Source: an uncultured Pelagibacteraceae bacterium (GTDB lineage Bacteria > Pseudomonadota > Alphaproteobacteria > Pelagibacterales > Pelagibacteraceae). From it: a stretch of 44,336 bases of DNA. Positions 1 to 8,810 of the stretch are shown here, one piece after another. Under the pieces are notes generated by a model. It saw only the letters and a program-made list of their open reading frames with translations. It made no database searches and had not been told where the DNA came from. Where the stretch lies: NCBI GenBank assembly GCA_902622955.1, contig CACNRP010000005.1, positions 1 through 44,336 on the forward strand. The letters are read 5' to 3'. The stretch's first letter is position 1. Each line of letters opens with the position of its first letter. The position numbers and the translations under genes were made by a program.

Positions 1-1151
1 TATTGTAAATCTCTAAAGAATAAAAATTATGAAAATATTTTTAGAAAAAAAACAGGGTTATTTATAGATCCTTATTTTTCTGCTACTAAAATAAAATGGA
101 TTTTAGATAATGTAAAAGTTTCAAAAAAGTTATTAAAAACAAATAATTTATTGTTTGGTACAGTAGACACCTTTTTAATCTGGAAACTAACTAAAGGTAA
201 ACAGCATTTAACCGATGCCACTAACGCAAGCAGAACCATGTTATTTAATATTAATAATAATAAATGGGATAATGAAATTTTACATAAATTAAAAATTCCA
301 AAGAATATTTTGCCAGAGGTAAAAATTCTGCAGATAATTTTGGAAAAACAGATAAGAGAGTTACAGGAAAAGAAATAACCATTTCTGCTGTGTTAGGAGA
401 TCAACAAGCTGCAGCTGTAGGACAAGCTTGTTTTGAAAAAGGATCAACTAAAAGTACTTATGGTACAGGCGCTTTTATAATAATGAATACTGGATCAAAA
501 AAAATTAATTCAAAAAATAAGTTATTAACCACAATTTGTTATCGATTGAATAATAAGACCACGTATGCTCTTGAAGGATCTATTTTCATAGCTGGAGCAG
601 GTGTGCAATGGTTAAGAGATAAAATTAAACTAATAAACAATGCTTTCGAAACTGAAAAAATAGCTAAATCAACAAAAAGTAATGATGAAGTTTATGTTGT
701 CCCAGCTTTTAGTGGAATAGGGGCTCCTTATTGGAGACCTGATGCAAGAGGGTTGATAACAGGGCTTACAAGAGATAGTGATTGGAAAAACTTAGTTAGA
801 GCAACCCTAGAGTCAGTTGCTTATCAAAGTTATGACTTATTTTATTCAATGAATAAAGACGGTTTAAAACCCAGAATAGTTAAAATTGATGGTGGTATGA
901 TAACTAATAATTGGTTTTCACAATTTTTGGCAAATATAATTAATTTAAAAGTACTTCGACCAAAAATTTTAGAAACAACTGCTTTTGGGGCCGCTCTGTT
1001 AGCAGGTTACCAAATAGGAGAATTTAAATCATTAAATCATATTAAAAATACATGGAGAAAAGATAAGGAATTTGTGCCAAAAATTGATAAAAAATTAAGA
1101 AATCACTTATTGCAAGGTTGGCAGCAAGCAATTAAAAAAACTTTAGCATAA
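1..1151 (+). CDS. glpK: Glycerol kinase, 5'-partial, with apparent frameshift
   Basis: Glycerol kinase phosphorylates glycerol to glycerol-3-phosphate in the cytoplasm (FGGY carbohydrate kinase family). The window starts inside the gene; frame 1 is open from base 1 and reads the conserved central block ([17 protein letters not shown], then [13 protein letters not shown] and [10 protein letters not shown]). After LPEVK near base 320 this frame runs to a stop at 376-378. The rest of the kinase ([22 protein letters not shown], the C-terminal FGGY domain with [15 protein letters not shown]) continues in frame 3 to the stop at 1149-1151. One extra A in the five-A run at 321-325 would join the halves as [14 protein letters not shown], which fits the family. 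The gpsA start lies 5 nt downstream, and the two enzymes share glycerol-3-phosphate. The family call is firm; whether the frameshift is real is not known. Confidence 0.9.
321..325 (+). other. Frameshift site in glpK (A5 homopolymer)
   Basis: The reading frame of glycerol kinase shifts at this run of five A residues; six would restore a continuous protein. Possible causes are a sequencing or assembly indel, a genuine inactivating mutation, or transcriptional slippage. The sequence alone cannot separate them. Confidence 0.75.
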
Positions 1152-1156
1152 TATTT

Positions 1157-2119
1157 ATGAAAAAAGTTTTAATAATTGGAGCAGGGGCAATGGGTGCAGC
1201 TTTCTCTGTTCCTTTAATAGACAATAATCAAAAAGTAACTTTGACTGAACCTTATAACTTAAATTTACTGAGAAAATTAAAAAATAAAAAAAAATTTCAT
1301 CCAGCCTTAAAAATTAACCTATCAAATAAACTTAATATTAAGAAATTTAATCCTGAACTTCTTAGTGAAAAATGGGACTTAATAGTAGTTGCTGTAAGCT
1401 CATTAGGTATAGATATGATAAAAAATTATCTAAAAAATTTTAAACAAAAAACTTTAATACTTGTTTTAACAAAAGGTTTGAAATTTCAAAAAAAAAGTAA
1501 AAAATTAATTAGTATGTCTGAGCAATTAAATTTAAATAAAAACAATTTAAATATTTCAATATTAAAAGGACCTTGTTTAGCAAAAGAATTAGCCAGAAAG
1601 GTAAAAAGTTATACTGTAATAGCAAATAAAAATATAACTATTGCTAAAAAAATTGGAAAAATGATTTCAACTAATTATTACAAAACAGAATATTCTTCAG
1701 ATGTAAAAGGTGTTGAGTTTTCTTCTGCTATCAAGAATATTTATTCAATGATAATTGGATCAGGTCAAGGAAATAACACATCCTCTGCTTTATTCAGAAA
1801 GTCTATAGAAGAAATGAAATATTTAATTAAATTTTTTGGAGGAAAAGAAGAAACTGTTAACGGTTTAGCTGGTATTGGAGATCTTTATGTGAGCGCTGTA
1901 GGAGGCAGAAACAGCAAAATGGGAGAATACTTAGGTAAAGGATTCCCTTTTAAAAGTGCTAAAAAGAAATTTATGAGAAATGACACCATTGAGGGTGCTG
2001 ATTTAGCCAATGAAATTGCACCCTATGTTTTAAGAAAAATTAATAAGAAAAAAATTCCATTAATGATTGCATTATTAAGTGCAATTATTAAAAATAAGAA
2101 ATTAAAAATAAATTATTAA
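1157..2119 (+). CDS. gpsA: Glycerol-3-phosphate dehydrogenase [NAD(P)+]
   Basis: Interconverts dihydroxyacetone phosphate and sn-glycerol-3-phosphate with NAD(P)H, giving the backbone for phospholipids or, with the upstream kinase, routing glycerol into central metabolism. The 320-residue protein begins with the Rossmann motif GAGAMG (residues 8-13). It carries the family substrate-site lysine in SSAIKNIYSM (K193) and the C-terminal signature GLAGIGDLYVSAVGGRNSKMG. Length fits the family (about 310-340). It starts 5 nt after glpK and is probably cotranscribed with it. Its stop is four bases from the stop of the convergent tmm gene. Confidence 0.92.
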   Translation: MKKVLIIGAGAMGAAFSVPLIDNNQKVTLTEPYNLNLLRKLKNKKKFHPALKINLSNKLNIKKFNPELLSEKWDLIVVAVSSLGIDMIKNYLKNFKQKTLILVLTKGLKFQKKSKKLISMSEQLNLNKNNLNISILKGPCLAKELARKVKSYTVIANKNITIAKKIGKMISTNYYKTEYSSDVKGVEFSSAIKNIYSMIIGSGQGNNTSSALFRKSIEEMKYLIKFFGGKEETVNGLAGIGDLYVSAVGGRNSKMGEYLGKGFPFKSAKKKFMRNDTIEGADLANEIAPYVLRKINKKKIPLMIALLSAIIKNKKLKINY

Positions 2120-2123
2120 TTTT

Positions 2124-3455
2124 TTATTTATTTAAAAAATTTTTCATTGAGTCATCCATCGCTTTTTCCCAAGGTGTGTGATGGATTGGTGCAACAGATC
2201 CAGTTACAGGAGACGAAAACGATTTATTTCTATAAGTTAGAATGTCTTCTACTTTATGATGTTCCCATTCTTTAAAATGTTTTCTAATTAATTCAAAATC
2301 TATTTTAGGATAATCAGACATATCATGAAGCTCTTTGGTATATTCTGTTTGAAAATCAATCATTTGATCAGGATTTTCTAATTTTTCCTCCATTGAAACC
2401 CATTTATTTATGTCTTCATCTATTTCTTCATCAGTAGGCATTTTAATTTTTCCCATGATCACATCTCTTGCATACCATCCTTGACAATCAAACATATTAA
2501 ATGTGTGAAACTGATCCTGCATGCCTAAATATAGAAGTTTATGATTATCTTGCCACACAACACCTTTGTAAAGTTTTGGTGGATATAATCTATTATGTGT
2601 TTTTAATTTTAAACTTTCATCTAAAAATGGGAAATGATGAAGATAGCCTGTACACAAAATAATTACATCAGCATCTTGCTCTGTTCCATCTTTAAATATA
2701 GCTTTTTTTCCTTCTAACTTATCTAGGTAATGAACCTCTTTCATACCTTTTGGCCATTTAAATCCCATTGGGTTATGCCTGTATCCAATAGTTACACTTT
2801 TAGCACCATACTTATTGCATTGAAGAGCCACATCTTCAGCTGAATAACTGCTTCCAAGAACAATAACATTTTTACCTCTGAATTCTTCAGCATCTCTAAA
2901 ATCATGTGAGTGCATTATTCTTCCTGGGAAAGAATTCATACCTTCATATTCAGGTATAAAAGGAACAGAAAAATGACCCGTAGAAACCACAAGATAATCA
3001 AATGTATCATTTAAAATTTTATTATTAACTTTATCCTGATAGCTAATTTCAAACTTATCATTTTTATAAATAGTGTTAGTAACTCGAGTATTAAATTTAA
3101 TCTTACTTTTTATATTTCCTTTGCTTACTCTTCCTAAAATATAATCTTGCAAGACTTCACGTGGAGGAAAAGAAGGAATTGGTTTTCCAAAATGTTCATC
3201 AAAAGAGTAATCAGCAAATTCTAAACACTCTTTTGGTCCATTAGACCACAAGTATCTATACATACTATTAGGAACAGGATCTCCATATTGATCAGAGCCA
3301 GTTCTCCAGTTGTAGTTCCATAGTCCACCCCAACTTTCTTGTTTTTCAAAACAAACTATTTCAGGAATTTTTTCTCCCTTTTTTTCTAAATGTTCAAATG
3401 CTCTTAAAATTGAAAGTCCACAAGGACCAGCACCTATGATTGCTACTTTTGACAT
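2124..3455 (-). CDS. tmm: Trimethylamine monooxygenase (flavin-containing monooxygenase)
   Basis: Class B flavin-containing monooxygenase that oxidises trimethylamine to trimethylamine N-oxide with FAD, NADPH and O2; some members also oxidise dimethyl sulfide. The 443-residue protein has the FAD motif GAGPCG (8-13), the FMO identifying motif FPGRIMHSHDF (F176, G178, H182, F186) and the NADPH motif region GSSYSAED (201-208). The C-terminal half (LYKGVVWQDN, FNMFDCQGWYARDVIMG, HHTPWEKAMDDS) follows bacterial Tmm closely. It is transcribed away from the iron alcohol dehydrogenase across a 77-nt AT-rich gap. The usual Tmm partners (Tdm, TmoXVW, GmaS) are not in the window. Assignment to Tmm rather than another FMO rests on overall resemblance. 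Confidence 0.88.
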   Translation of the reverse strand: MSKVAIIGAGPCGLSILRAFEHLEKKGEKIPEIVCFEKQESWGGLWNYNWRTGSDQYGDPVPNSMYRYLWSNGPKECLEFADYSFDEHFGKPIPSFPPREVLQDYILGRVSKGNIKSKIKFNTRVTNTIYKNDKFEISYQDKVNNKILNDTFDYLVVSTGHFSVPFIPEYEGMNSFPGRIMHSHDFRDAEEFRGKNVIVLGSSYSAEDVALQCNKYGAKSVTIGYRHNPMGFKWPKGMKEVHYLDKLEGKKAIFKDGTEQDADVIILCTGYLHHFPFLDESLKLKTHNRLYPPKLYKGVVWQDNHKLLYLGMQDQFHTFNMFDCQGWYARDVIMGKIKMPTDEEIDEDINKWVSMEEKLENPDQMIDFQTEYTKELHDMSDYPKIDFELIRKHFKEWEHHKVEDILTYRNKSFSSPVTGSVAPIHHTPWEKAMDDSMKNFLNK

Positions 3456-3532
3456 AGAATTTTTCCTATCATTAATAAATTTATAAATATATCTTACTAA
3501 GAATTTTAAAAAAAATAAAATTATATTTTTTA
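3456..3532. promoter_or_regulatory. Divergent intergenic region between tmm and iron alcohol dehydrogenase
   Basis: These 77 nt are almost pure A/T and must hold the promoters of both divergent units. Several TATAAT-like words occur, but in sequence this rich in A/T they are not distinctive, so I do not assign individual -10 or -35 boxes. No Shine-Dalgarno sequence precedes the ATG at 3533. Confidence 0.4.
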
Positions 3533-4693
3533 ATGGGTATTAATTGGAATTATCCCACTACGATGTGGATAGGTGAAAATAGAATAGAGGATTTATTCTT
3601 AGCTTGTAAAGAGCTAAACATTTCAAACCCACTATTTGTAACCGATAAAGATTTAATAAATTTAGAAATTATAAAAAATATAATAATAAGTTTAAAAAAA
3701 AATTTTAAAAATCTTTCTACTTTTTCTAATTTTACGGGAAATCCAATTGGTGAAAATGTTGAAGAAGGAGTTAAAGTTTACAATACTCTGGGTTGCGATG
3801 GTGTAATAGCTTTAGGAGGTGGAAGTGGTTTAGATGTTGGAAAAGCAATAGCATTTATGTGCAATCAATCAAGACCTTTATGGGACTTTGAAGATATTGG
3901 TGATCAATGGAAAAGAGCTGATGGTTCTAAAATTTCAAAAATAATTGCAGTTCCAACTACAGCTGGCACAGGATCTGAAACAGGACGAGCGTCTTTAATA
4001 ATTAATAGAGATACTGGTGCAAAAAAAATTATTTTTCATCCAAAAATGTTACCTTCAATCGTAATTTTAGATCCTTTGCTCACTATAGATTTGTCTCCGA
4101 GATTAACCGCTGCAACCGGAATGGATGCATTAGCTCATAATTTAGAGGCCTTCTGTGCACGTGGATATCATCCAATGGCTGACGGTATAGCAATAGAGGG
4201 AATGAAACTAATAAAAAATTCTTTACTAAAAGCATTTAAAAATGGAAATGACATTAATGCTAGAATGGATTTACTTGCTGCTGCATCAATGGGTTCAGCT
4301 GCATTTCAGAAAGGACTTGGAGCAATTCACTCATTGAGCCACCCAGTAAATGGTAAATATAACGTACACCATGGATTGTCTAATGCAATATTTATGCCCT
4401 ATGTGTTAACATTTAATAAATCTTCAATTGAAAATAAGATAATTTCTATTTGTGATTATCTTAACTTAGATAAAAGTTTTGATAGTTTTTTAGATTGGAT
4501 TTTAAAATTAAGAAATAATTTGAATATTCCACATAAATTATCAGAAGTTATGGATTGTAGTAATATTGATTTAGAAGAACTATCCTTGATGGCATACGAA
4601 GACCCATCAACAGGAGGTAACCCAAAAGAAATAAGTAAGCAAGATTTAAAAGAAATGTATAAAAAAAGTATTTCTGGAGAATTATTTAAATGA
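3533..4693 (+). CDS. Iron-containing alcohol dehydrogenase
   Basis: Group III Fe-dependent NAD(P)-linked alcohol dehydrogenase of 386 residues, the usual length. Visible elements are the nucleotide-binding GGGSGLDVGKAIA (95-107), PTTAGTGSE (141-149), and the four metal ligands D198 and H202 (DALAH), H266 and H280 (HSLSHP...HHG), with the family's 14-residue spacing between the last two. The stop overlaps the start of the next gene by 4 nt (ATGA), so the pair is cotranscribed. The substrate cannot be read from sequence; given the divergent tmm, an alcohol or aldehyde from methylamine or glycerol metabolism is possible but inferred. The ATG has no visible ribosome binding site. Confidence 0.9.
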   Translation: MGINWNYPTTMWIGENRIEDLFLACKELNISNPLFVTDKDLINLEIIKNIIISLKKNFKNLSTFSNFTGNPIGENVEEGVKVYNTLGCDGVIALGGGSGLDVGKAIAFMCNQSRPLWDFEDIGDQWKRADGSKISKIIAVPTTAGTGSETGRASLIINRDTGAKKIIFHPKMLPSIVILDPLLTIDLSPRLTAATGMDALAHNLEAFCARGYHPMADGIAIEGMKLIKNSLLKAFKNGNDINARMDLLAAASMGSAAFQKGLGAIHSLSHPVNGKYNVHHGLSNAIFMPYVLTFNKSSIENKIISICDYLNLDKSFDSFLDWILKLRNNLNIPHKLSEVMDCSNIDLEELSLMAYEDPSTGGNPKEISKQDLKEMYKKSISGELFK

Positions 4694-5478
4694 AAAAAAT
4701 TTTAATTGTTGAAGGTAATCCAACTGAGGAAAATAAACAGTTCACTGTTGCAGGTATTCAAACACATACAGAAAGTTTAAAACACAGTCTTAGCTATTTT
4801 ACAGATAATTTAATAATTGATGTTGCAAATCCCTCATCAGACAAAAATATTCAGAAAATAATCAATAATCTTGGCAGTTATGATGGCCTAATATGGGGTG
4901 GAAGTAGTTTAAATATTTACAACGCAACTCCAGAGATAAAAAGGCAAATTGAATTTATGATGGAGTGTCAAAAAAAAATTAAAAAAATTTTAGCAATCTG
5001 TTGGGGAATGCAAGTAGCTGTGACTGCCGCAGGAGGAGAAGTAAAAAAATGTACAAATGGTTCCCAGAAAGGAATTGCGTTTGATATAGAAATTAATGAA
5101 AATGGTTTAAAACATCCGTTATATAAAAACAAAAGTTTAAGATTTAATACACCTGCTTTTAATTTTGATGAGGTTGTAACAATGCCTAAAAATTCAATTT
5201 TATTAGCTTCAAATTCAATTAATAAAGTGCAAGCACTCAATTTTAAAGTAGGTGAATGTGATATATGGGGTCTTCAATATCATCCTGAAATCACTTACAA
5301 TAAAATGATAAATTTAATTATTTTCAGAAAAAAAAGACTTTTAGATAAAGGCGCATTTACAGACGAGGATGAAATAAATATTCATATTAAAAATATAGAG
5401 GAAGAAAACAAAAGGTTAGATAAAAAATCTAGAATGAGAGAATTAGAGAATTGGTTAAATTATCTTAATTTAGAATAG
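4690..5478 (+). CDS. Class I glutamine amidotransferase domain protein
   Basis: Stand-alone class I glutaminase of 262 residues, GuaA-N-like. The nucleophile is C104 in AICWGMQVA and the other triad members are H198 and E200 in GLQYHPEIT. An extra C-terminal segment of about 50 charged residues follows the domain. It overlaps the iron alcohol dehydrogenase by 4 nt, so the two are translationally coupled. Related stand-alone proteins include gamma-glutamyl-compound hydrolases and GMP-synthase-like amidotransferases; the acceptor or substrate here is unknown. A role in hydrolysing a gamma-glutamyl-amine would suit a methylamine context but is only inference. The last 9 nt overlap the end of fhs on the other strand. 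Confidence 0.82.
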   Translation: MKKILIVEGNPTEENKQFTVAGIQTHTESLKHSLSYFTDNLIIDVANPSSDKNIQKIINNLGSYDGLIWGGSSLNIYNATPEIKRQIEFMMECQKKIKKILAICWGMQVAVTAAGGEVKKCTNGSQKGIAFDIEINENGLKHPLYKNKSLRFNTPAFNFDEVVTMPKNSILLASNSINKVQALNFKVGECDIWGLQYHPEITYNKMINLIIFRKKRLLDKGAFTDEDEINIHIKNIEEENKRLDKKSRMRELENWLNYLNLE

Positions 5479-7155
5479 TCCCTCAATTTCGCCCTTGTCA
5501 TTTAATCTAATTGAGTCAGCTGCTGGAACTCTTGGTAATCCAGGCATTGTCATTATAGCTCCACAAACAACTACAATAAATTCAGCACCAGATGAGAGCC
5601 TAATTTCCCTAATTGGCAAAGCATGACCAGTTGGCGCTCCTTTTAAATTTGGGTCTGTTGAGAAACTATATTGTGTTTTTGCAACACAAATAGGTAGTTC
5701 ACCGTAACCAGCTTCCTCGAAAGTTTTCAATTGATCTCTTATTTTTGTATCAGCAATTACCTCATCAGCTCTATAAATTTCTTTTGCAATAGTTTCTATT
5801 TTTTTAAATAGAGGAGTATTACTCTCATATAAAAATTTAAATTTAGCCTGATTTTTTTCACATAGATCTACAACATGTGCTGCAAGTTCTTTAGTTCCTT
5901 CACCACCATTTGACCAGTGAGTACAAAGACTTGCTTTTACCCCTAAGCCATCACAAAATTCAATTAGAGCTTTAACTTCATTATCGGTATCCTTAATAAA
6001 ATGATTAACAGCAACTGCTACTGGTAAACCAAATTTTTTAACATTCTCAATATGTCTTTCTAAATTAACCAACCCTTTTTTAAGAGCATCTACATTTTCA
6101 TTTTTTAAATCATCTTTTGCAACACCTCCATGCATTTTAAGTGCTCTAATTGTAGCTACTATAACTACACAACTTGGTTTTAAATTTGATTTTCTACATT
6201 TAATATCTAAGAATTTTTCAGCCCCTAAATCGGCACCAAAACCTGCTTCAGTCACAACATAATCAGCAAGTTTTAAACCTGTTTTAGTTGCGATGACTGA
6301 ATTACATCCATGTGCTATGTTTGCAAATGGTCCACCATGTATTATTGCAGGATTATTTTCCAAAGTTTGAGTTACGTTAGGTCTTATTGCATCTTTCAGC
6401 AATACAGTCATAGGTCCTTGGGCTTTTAAATCTTTAGCATAAATTGGTTTTTTAGATCTATTGTAAGCAATTGTAATGTTGCCTATTCTTTTTTCTAGAT
6501 CCTCTAAATCATTTGATAAACAGAAAATAGCCATGATTTCTGACGCAACAGTAATATCAAAACCATCTTCTCTTGGGAAACCATTAGCTACACCACCTAA
6601 ATTTATATTTATTGACCTTAAAGATCGATCGTTCATATCCATCACTCTTTTCCAAACAACTCTTCTAACATCGATATCTAATTTATTTCCCCAATAAATA
6701 TGGTTATCAATTAATGCTGACAATAAATTATGAGCAGATGTGATTGCGTGGAAGTCTCCTGTAAAATGAAGATTAATTTGTTCCATTGGAACTACTTGAG
6801 CATATCCTCCTCCAGCAGCTCCACCTTTCATTCCAAAAGAAGGACCTAAACTTGGCTCTCTTAAACAAACAATTGATTTTTTTCCTATTTTATTCAATCC
6901 ATCATGAAGTCCAACAGAAGTTGTTGTTTTACCCTCACCTGCAGGTGTTGGTGTAATAGCTGTAACTAAAATCAATTTACCATCTGACTTATCTTTTAAT
7001 GTATCTAGATATTCTAAGTTTATCTTAGCAATATGTCGCCCCATTGGACTAAATGCTGCACTTTCATCTGGCACATTTATTTTTGCTAAAACATCATTTA
7101 TTGGTTGCATTTTAGCTTCTCTAGCTATTTGAATATCTGATTTGACTTCACTCAT
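5470..7155 (-). CDS. fhs: Formate--tetrahydrofolate ligase
   Basis: Catalyses formate + ATP + THF to 10-formyl-THF + ADP + Pi. In SAR11-type C1 oxidation it has been proposed to run in reverse, releasing formate and making ATP. The 561-residue protein is full length and shows the ATP-binding [12 protein letters not shown] (69-80), [16 protein letters not shown], and [15 protein letters not shown] good ribosome binding site (AAAGGA, 7 nt before the ATG) is present on the minus strand. It is divergent from the sarcosine oxidase operon, whose THF-dependent demethylation supplies 5,10-methylene-THF, so the two units fit one C1 pathway. FolD, needed to connect them, is not in the window. Confidence 0.96.
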   Translation of the reverse strand: MSEVKSDIQIAREAKMQPINDVLAKINVPDESAAFSPMGRHIAKINLEYLDTLKDKSDGKLILVTAITPTPAGEGKTTTSVGLHDGLNKIGKKSIVCLREPSLGPSFGMKGGAAGGGYAQVVPMEQINLHFTGDFHAITSAHNLLSALIDNHIYWGNKLDIDVRRVVWKRVMDMNDRSLRSININLGGVANGFPREDGFDITVASEIMAIFCLSNDLEDLEKRIGNITIAYNRSKKPIYAKDLKAQGPMTVLLKDAIRPNVTQTLENNPAIIHGGPFANIAHGCNSVIATKTGLKLADYVVTEAGFGADLGAEKFLDIKCRKSNLKPSCVVIVATIRALKMHGGVAKDDLKNENVDALKKGLVNLERHIENVKKFGLPVAVAVNHFIKDTDNEVKALIEFCDGLGVKASLCTHWSNGGEGTKELAAHVVDLCEKNQAKFKFLYESNTPLFKKIETIAKEIYRADEVIADTKIRDQLKTFEEAGYGELPICVAKTQYSFSTDPNLKGAPTGHALPIREIRLSSGAEFIVVVCGAIMTMPGLPRVPAADSIRLNDKGEIEGLF

Positions 7156-7283
7156 TTAAAATCCTTTAAATTAAAACATTTACTTGCAGACTTAATATCC
7201 TTTTTTAAGTTCTTTGGAAACTTCTAAAAAATATATATAAAAAAAATAAGCACTATTTAGATTCTTTCCTATAAAATTAAAAC
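7156..7283. promoter_or_regulatory. Divergent intergenic region between fhs and soxBDAG
   Basis: A 128-nt region that must contain promoters for both divergent units. The AAAGGA ribosome binding site of fhs lies at its left edge. A TATAAA word at 7270-7275 lies too close to the soxB start for a standard promoter unless the leader is extremely short. A weak inverted repeat (AAGTT/AACTT) lies around 7207-7224. No riboswitch fold was recognised. Confidence 0.4.
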
Positions 7284-8540
7284 ATGCAGAAATATTCTAT
7301 TTTTAATTTAGTCAAAAATGCTTTTTCTAATCATCAAAATTGGGATTTAGCATGGAAGGACCCAGAGCCAAAAGAAGAATATGATGTAGTAATCATTGGA
7401 GGAGGTGGCCATGGTCTTGCTACAGCGTATTATCTTGCAAAAGAACATAATATTACAAAAGTTGCAATCATCGAAAAAGGATGGATAGGGGGTGGGAACG
7501 TAGGACGTAACACTACAATTATCAGATCTAATTACATGCATGACGAAAACGGATTATTTAGTGAATTTGGAATGGATTTATGGAGAAAGATGAGTCAAGA
7601 CCTAAATTACAATGTAATGTTTTCTCCTCGAGGAATTATTAATCTAGCTCACTCAGATGCGCAAATGAATGCTTATGCGAGAAGAGGAAATTCAATGAGA
7701 TTAAATGGAATAGACGCTGTTCTTTTGAATAGGGAGGAAGTTAAAGAAATTATTCCAATGGCTGATTTTTCTGAAAATGTGAGATTTCCAATTTTTGGTG
7801 GTTTGATGCAACCAAGTGCAGGAACTGCAAGACATGATGCAGTAGCATGGGGTTATGCTCGTCAAGCAGATGACATGGGGGTAGATATTATCCAAAATTG
7901 TGAGGTAATTGGTTTTGATGTTTCCGCTGGAAAAATAAATGGTATTCGAACATCTCGGGGAAATATAAAAGCTAAAAAAGTTGGTTTATGTGTTGCAGGA
8001 AGCACAAATATTTTAGCTGAAAAATTAAATATGACTTTACCAATAGAAACTCATCTTCTTCAAGCATGTGTTTCAGAACCAGTTAAACCTGTTTTAGATA
8101 GTGTAGTAACATTTGGCGCTGGACATTTTTATATTAGTCAATCAGACAAAGGCGAAATGGTTATGGGTGGAGATCTAGATGGATATAATAGTTATGCACA
8201 AAGAGGAAATCTCCCAACTTTGCAACATGTTTTAACTGAAGGTATAGCGATGATGCCTTTTTTAAGTAAGTTAAAAATGCTTAGAACTTGGGGTGGTATA
8301 ATGGACATGTCAATGGATGGATCTCCTATAATTGATAAAACTCATATAGATGGTTTGTATTTAAATTGTGGTTGGTGTTATGGGGGTTTTAAAGCAACTC
8401 CCGCATCTGGCTGGACGTTTGCACATACAATTGCTCAAGATAGAGTTCATGAATTAAATGCAGGATATAGTTTGAACAGATTTAATACTGGTCATTTAAT
8501 TGACGAAAAGGGACTTGGAACAAAAACCTGGATATCATAA
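7284..8540 (+). CDS. soxB: Sarcosine oxidase subunit beta
   Basis: Beta subunit of heterotetrameric sarcosine oxidase, which oxidises sarcosine to glycine, passing the methyl group to THF as methylene-THF and electrons to O2. The 418-residue protein has the FAD dinucleotide motif IIGGGGHG (about 37-44), followed by EKGWIGGGNVGRNTTIIRSNY, and H184 in GTARHDAVAWG, which matches the family histidine that binds FMN covalently. First gene of soxB-D-A-G, with zero spacing to soxD. The gene order and all four subunits match the classical operon, so the function is secure. Confidence 0.96.
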   Translation: MQKYSIFNLVKNAFSNHQNWDLAWKDPEPKEEYDVVIIGGGGHGLATAYYLAKEHNITKVAIIEKGWIGGGNVGRNTTIIRSNYMHDENGLFSEFGMDLWRKMSQDLNYNVMFSPRGIINLAHSDAQMNAYARRGNSMRLNGIDAVLLNREEVKEIIPMADFSENVRFPIFGGLMQPSAGTARHDAVAWGYARQADDMGVDIIQNCEVIGFDVSAGKINGIRTSRGNIKAKKVGLCVAGSTNILAEKLNMTLPIETHLLQACVSEPVKPVLDSVVTFGAGHFYISQSDKGEMVMGGDLDGYNSYAQRGNLPTLQHVLTEGIAMMPFLSKLKMLRTWGGIMDMSMDGSPIIDKTHIDGLYLNCGWCYGGFKATPASGWTFAHTIAQDRVHELNAGYSLNRFNTGHLIDEKGLGTKTWIS

Positions 8541-8810
8541 ATGCTGTACATTAAATGCCCACATTGTGGAATGAGACCACAAATTGAATTTTCTTATGGT
8601 GGAGATGCAAGTGTAAAAAGGCCAGAACTAAACAAAGAAATTTCTGATCAAGAGTGGGACGACTTTGTTTACAATAGAAAAAGCTTAAGAGGAAAACATT
8701 TAGAGTTATGGCAACATATATCAGGATGCAGACAATGGATAAAAGTAGAGAGAGATACAGCAACTCATGAAATATTTAAAACTTTTAAAGCTGATGAGGA
8801 AGTTGCTTAA
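8541..8810 (+). CDS. soxD: Sarcosine oxidase subunit delta
   Basis: Small zinc-binding delta subunit (89 residues) of heterotetrameric sarcosine oxidase. The ligand set is intact: C6 and C9 (CPHCG), H59 and C63 (HISGC), the same positions as reported for the crystallised enzyme family. The ATG directly follows the soxB stop, and its own TAA overlaps the soxA start by one base (TAATG), indicating translational coupling. Confidence 0.95.
   Translation: MLYIKCPHCGMRPQIEFSYGGDASVKRPELNKEISDQEWDDFVYNRKSLRGKHLELWQHISGCRQWIKVERDTATHEIFKTFKADEEVA

Noticed and set aside
390..1151. A separate gene starting at the TTG near 390
   Set aside because: The protein is simply the C-terminal part of glycerol kinase; the conserved segment continues upstream in the same frame to base 321, so it is the same gene after a frameshift.
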